A stretch of 64,000 nt of DNA. Source: Nevskia sp. Its GTDB lineage: Bacteria; Pseudomonadota; Gammaproteobacteria; Nevskiales; Nevskiaceae. Of this stretch, positions 62,788-64,000 are shown one piece after another. The notes beneath the pieces were generated by a model. It was given only the letters and a program-made list of their open reading frames with translations, ran no database searches and was not told the DNA's origin. The stretch's first letter is position 1. Every line of letters starts with the position of its first letter. The DNA lies in assembly GCA_023229645.1 (NCBI GenBank), contig JALNYU010000008.1, positions 62,001 through 126,000 on the forward strand, read 5' to 3'. Position numbers and translations under genes: made by a program.

Positions 62788-63627
62788 ATGACGATCGACG
62801 GCGCGGCGAAAGTAAAGATCAAGCTGCTCAATACCGGGCAAGGCATGGCCTACGTCGAGGCCGGCGCCGGCGAAGCGCTGGTGTTTGTCCACGGCTCGCT
62901 ATGTGATTACCGCTACTGGCAACCGCAACTGGCTGCGTTATCAGACTCGCACCGCACCGTTGCGCCCAGCCTCAGCCACCATCATCCGCGCTTGCCTTCG
63001 GCCGCCAACAGCGCGTTCAGCTGGCGCAATCACGTGGCCTTACTCGGCGCATTTCTCGGCAAGCTCGGCGCGGCGCGCATTCATCTCGTTGGGCATTCAC
63101 GCGGCGCCTGCATCGCCTACCAAGTTGCGGCCGCGCATCCCCGCTTGCTGACCAGCCTGACCTTGGTCGATCCCGGTGGCCCGATCGACGCCGCCGAAGC
63201 CGAACCGCTAACGGCTGAAGTGGTTGCGTTGCGTGCACGCGCCGCTGCATTAATCGCCGAAGGCCGGGTTGATGAAGGCTTAATGCTGTTTGTCGATTCT
63301 GTCAGCCAGCCTGGTTTATGGGCGCGCAGCTTGCCAATGTTTCAGGCCATGGCACGCGACAACGCGGCAACGCTGGCGCCGCAATTGGCCGACCCGCTAC
63401 CGGCCTATCTACCCGAAACCGCGCGCGCAATCGCCTGCCCGACGTTGCTCGTCGATGGCAGCCGCAGCCCGGCGATGTATCAGCGCAACGCCGACTGGCT
63501 GGCGCAGCAGCTTCCGGCGGCGCAGCGGGCGACGATCGCGGGCGCTTCGCACGGCATGACCTCGACCCACGCGCAGGCCTTCAACCGCACGCTACGCACC
63601 TTCCTGGGCGACGTTCGCGCCACTTAA
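62788..63627 (+). CDS. Alpha/beta hydrolase
   Basis: A 279-aa hydrolase. Oxyanion region VFVHGSLCDYRYWQPQ, nucleophile GHSRGA, acid probably in LLVDGSRSP and catalytic His in GASHGM. The ATG at 62788 follows GGTGCAG; longer frames back to 62608 have unlikely composition. Substrate unknown; haloperoxidase/esterase-like. Confidence 0.85.
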   Translation: MTIDGAAKVKIKLLNTGQGMAYVEAGAGEALVFVHGSLCDYRYWQPQLAALSDSHRTVAPSLSHHHPRLPSAANSAFSWRNHVALLGAFLGKLGAARIHLVGHSRGACIAYQVAAAHPRLLTSLTLVDPGGPIDAAEAEPLTAEVVALRARAAALIAEGRVDEGLMLFVDSVSQPGLWARSLPMFQAMARDNAATLAPQLADPLPAYLPETARAIACPTLLVDGSRSPAMYQRNADWLAQQLPAAQRATIAGASHGMTSTHAQAFNRTLRTFLGDVRAT

Positions 63628-63769
63628 CCACTCTTGCGCCCCGGAAAGCCGCGCATTGCCGCAGCGCTTTCGGCCGTGCGCAGCCGCCCGACGGCGCCCG
63701 TTTAGCTTGGATTCTGACCGCGTAGGCGCTATCGTCCCCGCCCCGCCTGAACCCCGACGTTACGAAGCT

Positions 63770-64000
63770 ATGACCGCAGCCGCCGAACGCGTCCGCCTGG
63801 ACATCCTGAACACCATCGCCGCCGAAATCAGCGCCCAACCGCGTCAGGTTGCGGCCGCGGTGGACTTGCTCGACGAAGGCGCAACGGTGCCGTTCATCGC
63901 CCGTTACCGCAAGGAAATCACCGGCGGGCTCGACGATACGCAGCTGCGCAAGCTCGACGAACGCCTGGGCTATCTGCGGGAATTAGAAGATCGCCGCGCG
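63770..64000 (+). CDS. tex: Transcription accessory protein Tex (5' part, runs off the window)
   Basis: 77 codons of the N-terminus: an ILNTIAAEISAQPRQVAAAV helix, then LLDEGATVPFIARYRKEITGG and LDDTQLRKLDERLGYLRELEDRR, the highly conserved start of Tex/YhgF RNA-binding proteins. The gene is cut by the window end; the full protein should be about 770 aa. Confidence 0.95.
   Translation, partial: MTAAAERVRLDILNTIAAEISAQPRQVAAAVDLLDEGATVPFIARYRKEITGGLDDTQLRKLDERLGYLRELEDRRA

Overview
The window reads as chromosomal DNA of a GC-rich, aerobic, heterotrophic proteobacterium, most likely a gammaproteobacterium of the Xanthomonadales/Nevskiales kind. This is an inference from gene content: rsmG-parA-parB beside an atpIBEFHAGDC operon with glmU beyond it, a complete five-enzyme histidine utilisation set with hutF and hutG, dbpA, tex, and dispersed repeats rich in CAAGAAAAG and CAAAAGAAAG hairpins. 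No rRNA, tRNA or CRISPR was recognised.

Layout. 0.1-1.6 kb: rubredoxin, a small membrane protein and a DUF6279-type lipoprotein. 1.9-4.7 kb: three-gene proton-translocating transhydrogenase operon (pntAA-pntAB-pntB) with a strong terminator. 5.4-20.7 kb: a long minus-strand block, in transcription order rsmG, parA, parB, an extra SDR gene, the ATP synthase operon, an AT-rich gene-poor gap, a beta-carbonic anhydrase/SulP pair and glmU. 20.9-25.3 kb: an S9 prolyl oligopeptidase, a PQQ sugar dehydrogenase-like lipoprotein, a 265-bp MITE-like element and a Nudix hydrolase. 25.3-33.7 kb: divergent hut regulon, with hutC-D-I-G-F (every junction a 4-bp overlap) facing hutU-hutH across a 14-bp palindrome that is probably the HutC operator. 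33.7-41.6 kb: LysE exporter, cysS, a secreted protein, an alpha/beta hydrolase, two tiny lysine-rich proteins, an exported rubrerythrin-like protein and a divergent OmpR/EnvZ-type two-component system.

41.5-49.2 kb is the accessory island and the most unusual part. It looks like a cluster of integron attC sites without an integrase (a CALIN). The cassettes encode a secreted 140-aa protein, an HNH nuclease, a VapBC toxin-antitoxin pair and an LprI-like protein. The array reads on the minus strand. Core sites of the GTTRRRY/RYYYAAC type lie at 42224-42230, 45871-45877, 46810-46816, 46898-46904 and 47703-47709. Remnants of an IS1182-family element abut three core sites exactly at the AAC/GTT triplet, as if the element targets attC. 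An IS3-family wreck splits another attC. In the middle of the island the tails of the two flanking genes (the histidine kinase and the NYN protein) are repeated head to head, the pattern expected at a tandem-duplication junction.

49.2-58.5 kb: NYN-domain protein, MFS exporter, two LysR regulators, an Old Yellow Enzyme homologue, SDR, CPYC peroxiredoxin-like protein, AhpD-like protein, cupin and a small membrane protein: a chromosomal redox/detoxification neighbourhood. Two further elements ending in GGGCCTG/CAGGCCC-type sequences lie here, next to stop codons. 58.6-60.5 kb: three tandem copies of a 470-620 bp repeat bounded by inverted GCGTAGAAACCATT ends. 60.7-64 kb: lipoprotein, dbpA helicase, alpha/beta hydrolase and the 5' end of tex.
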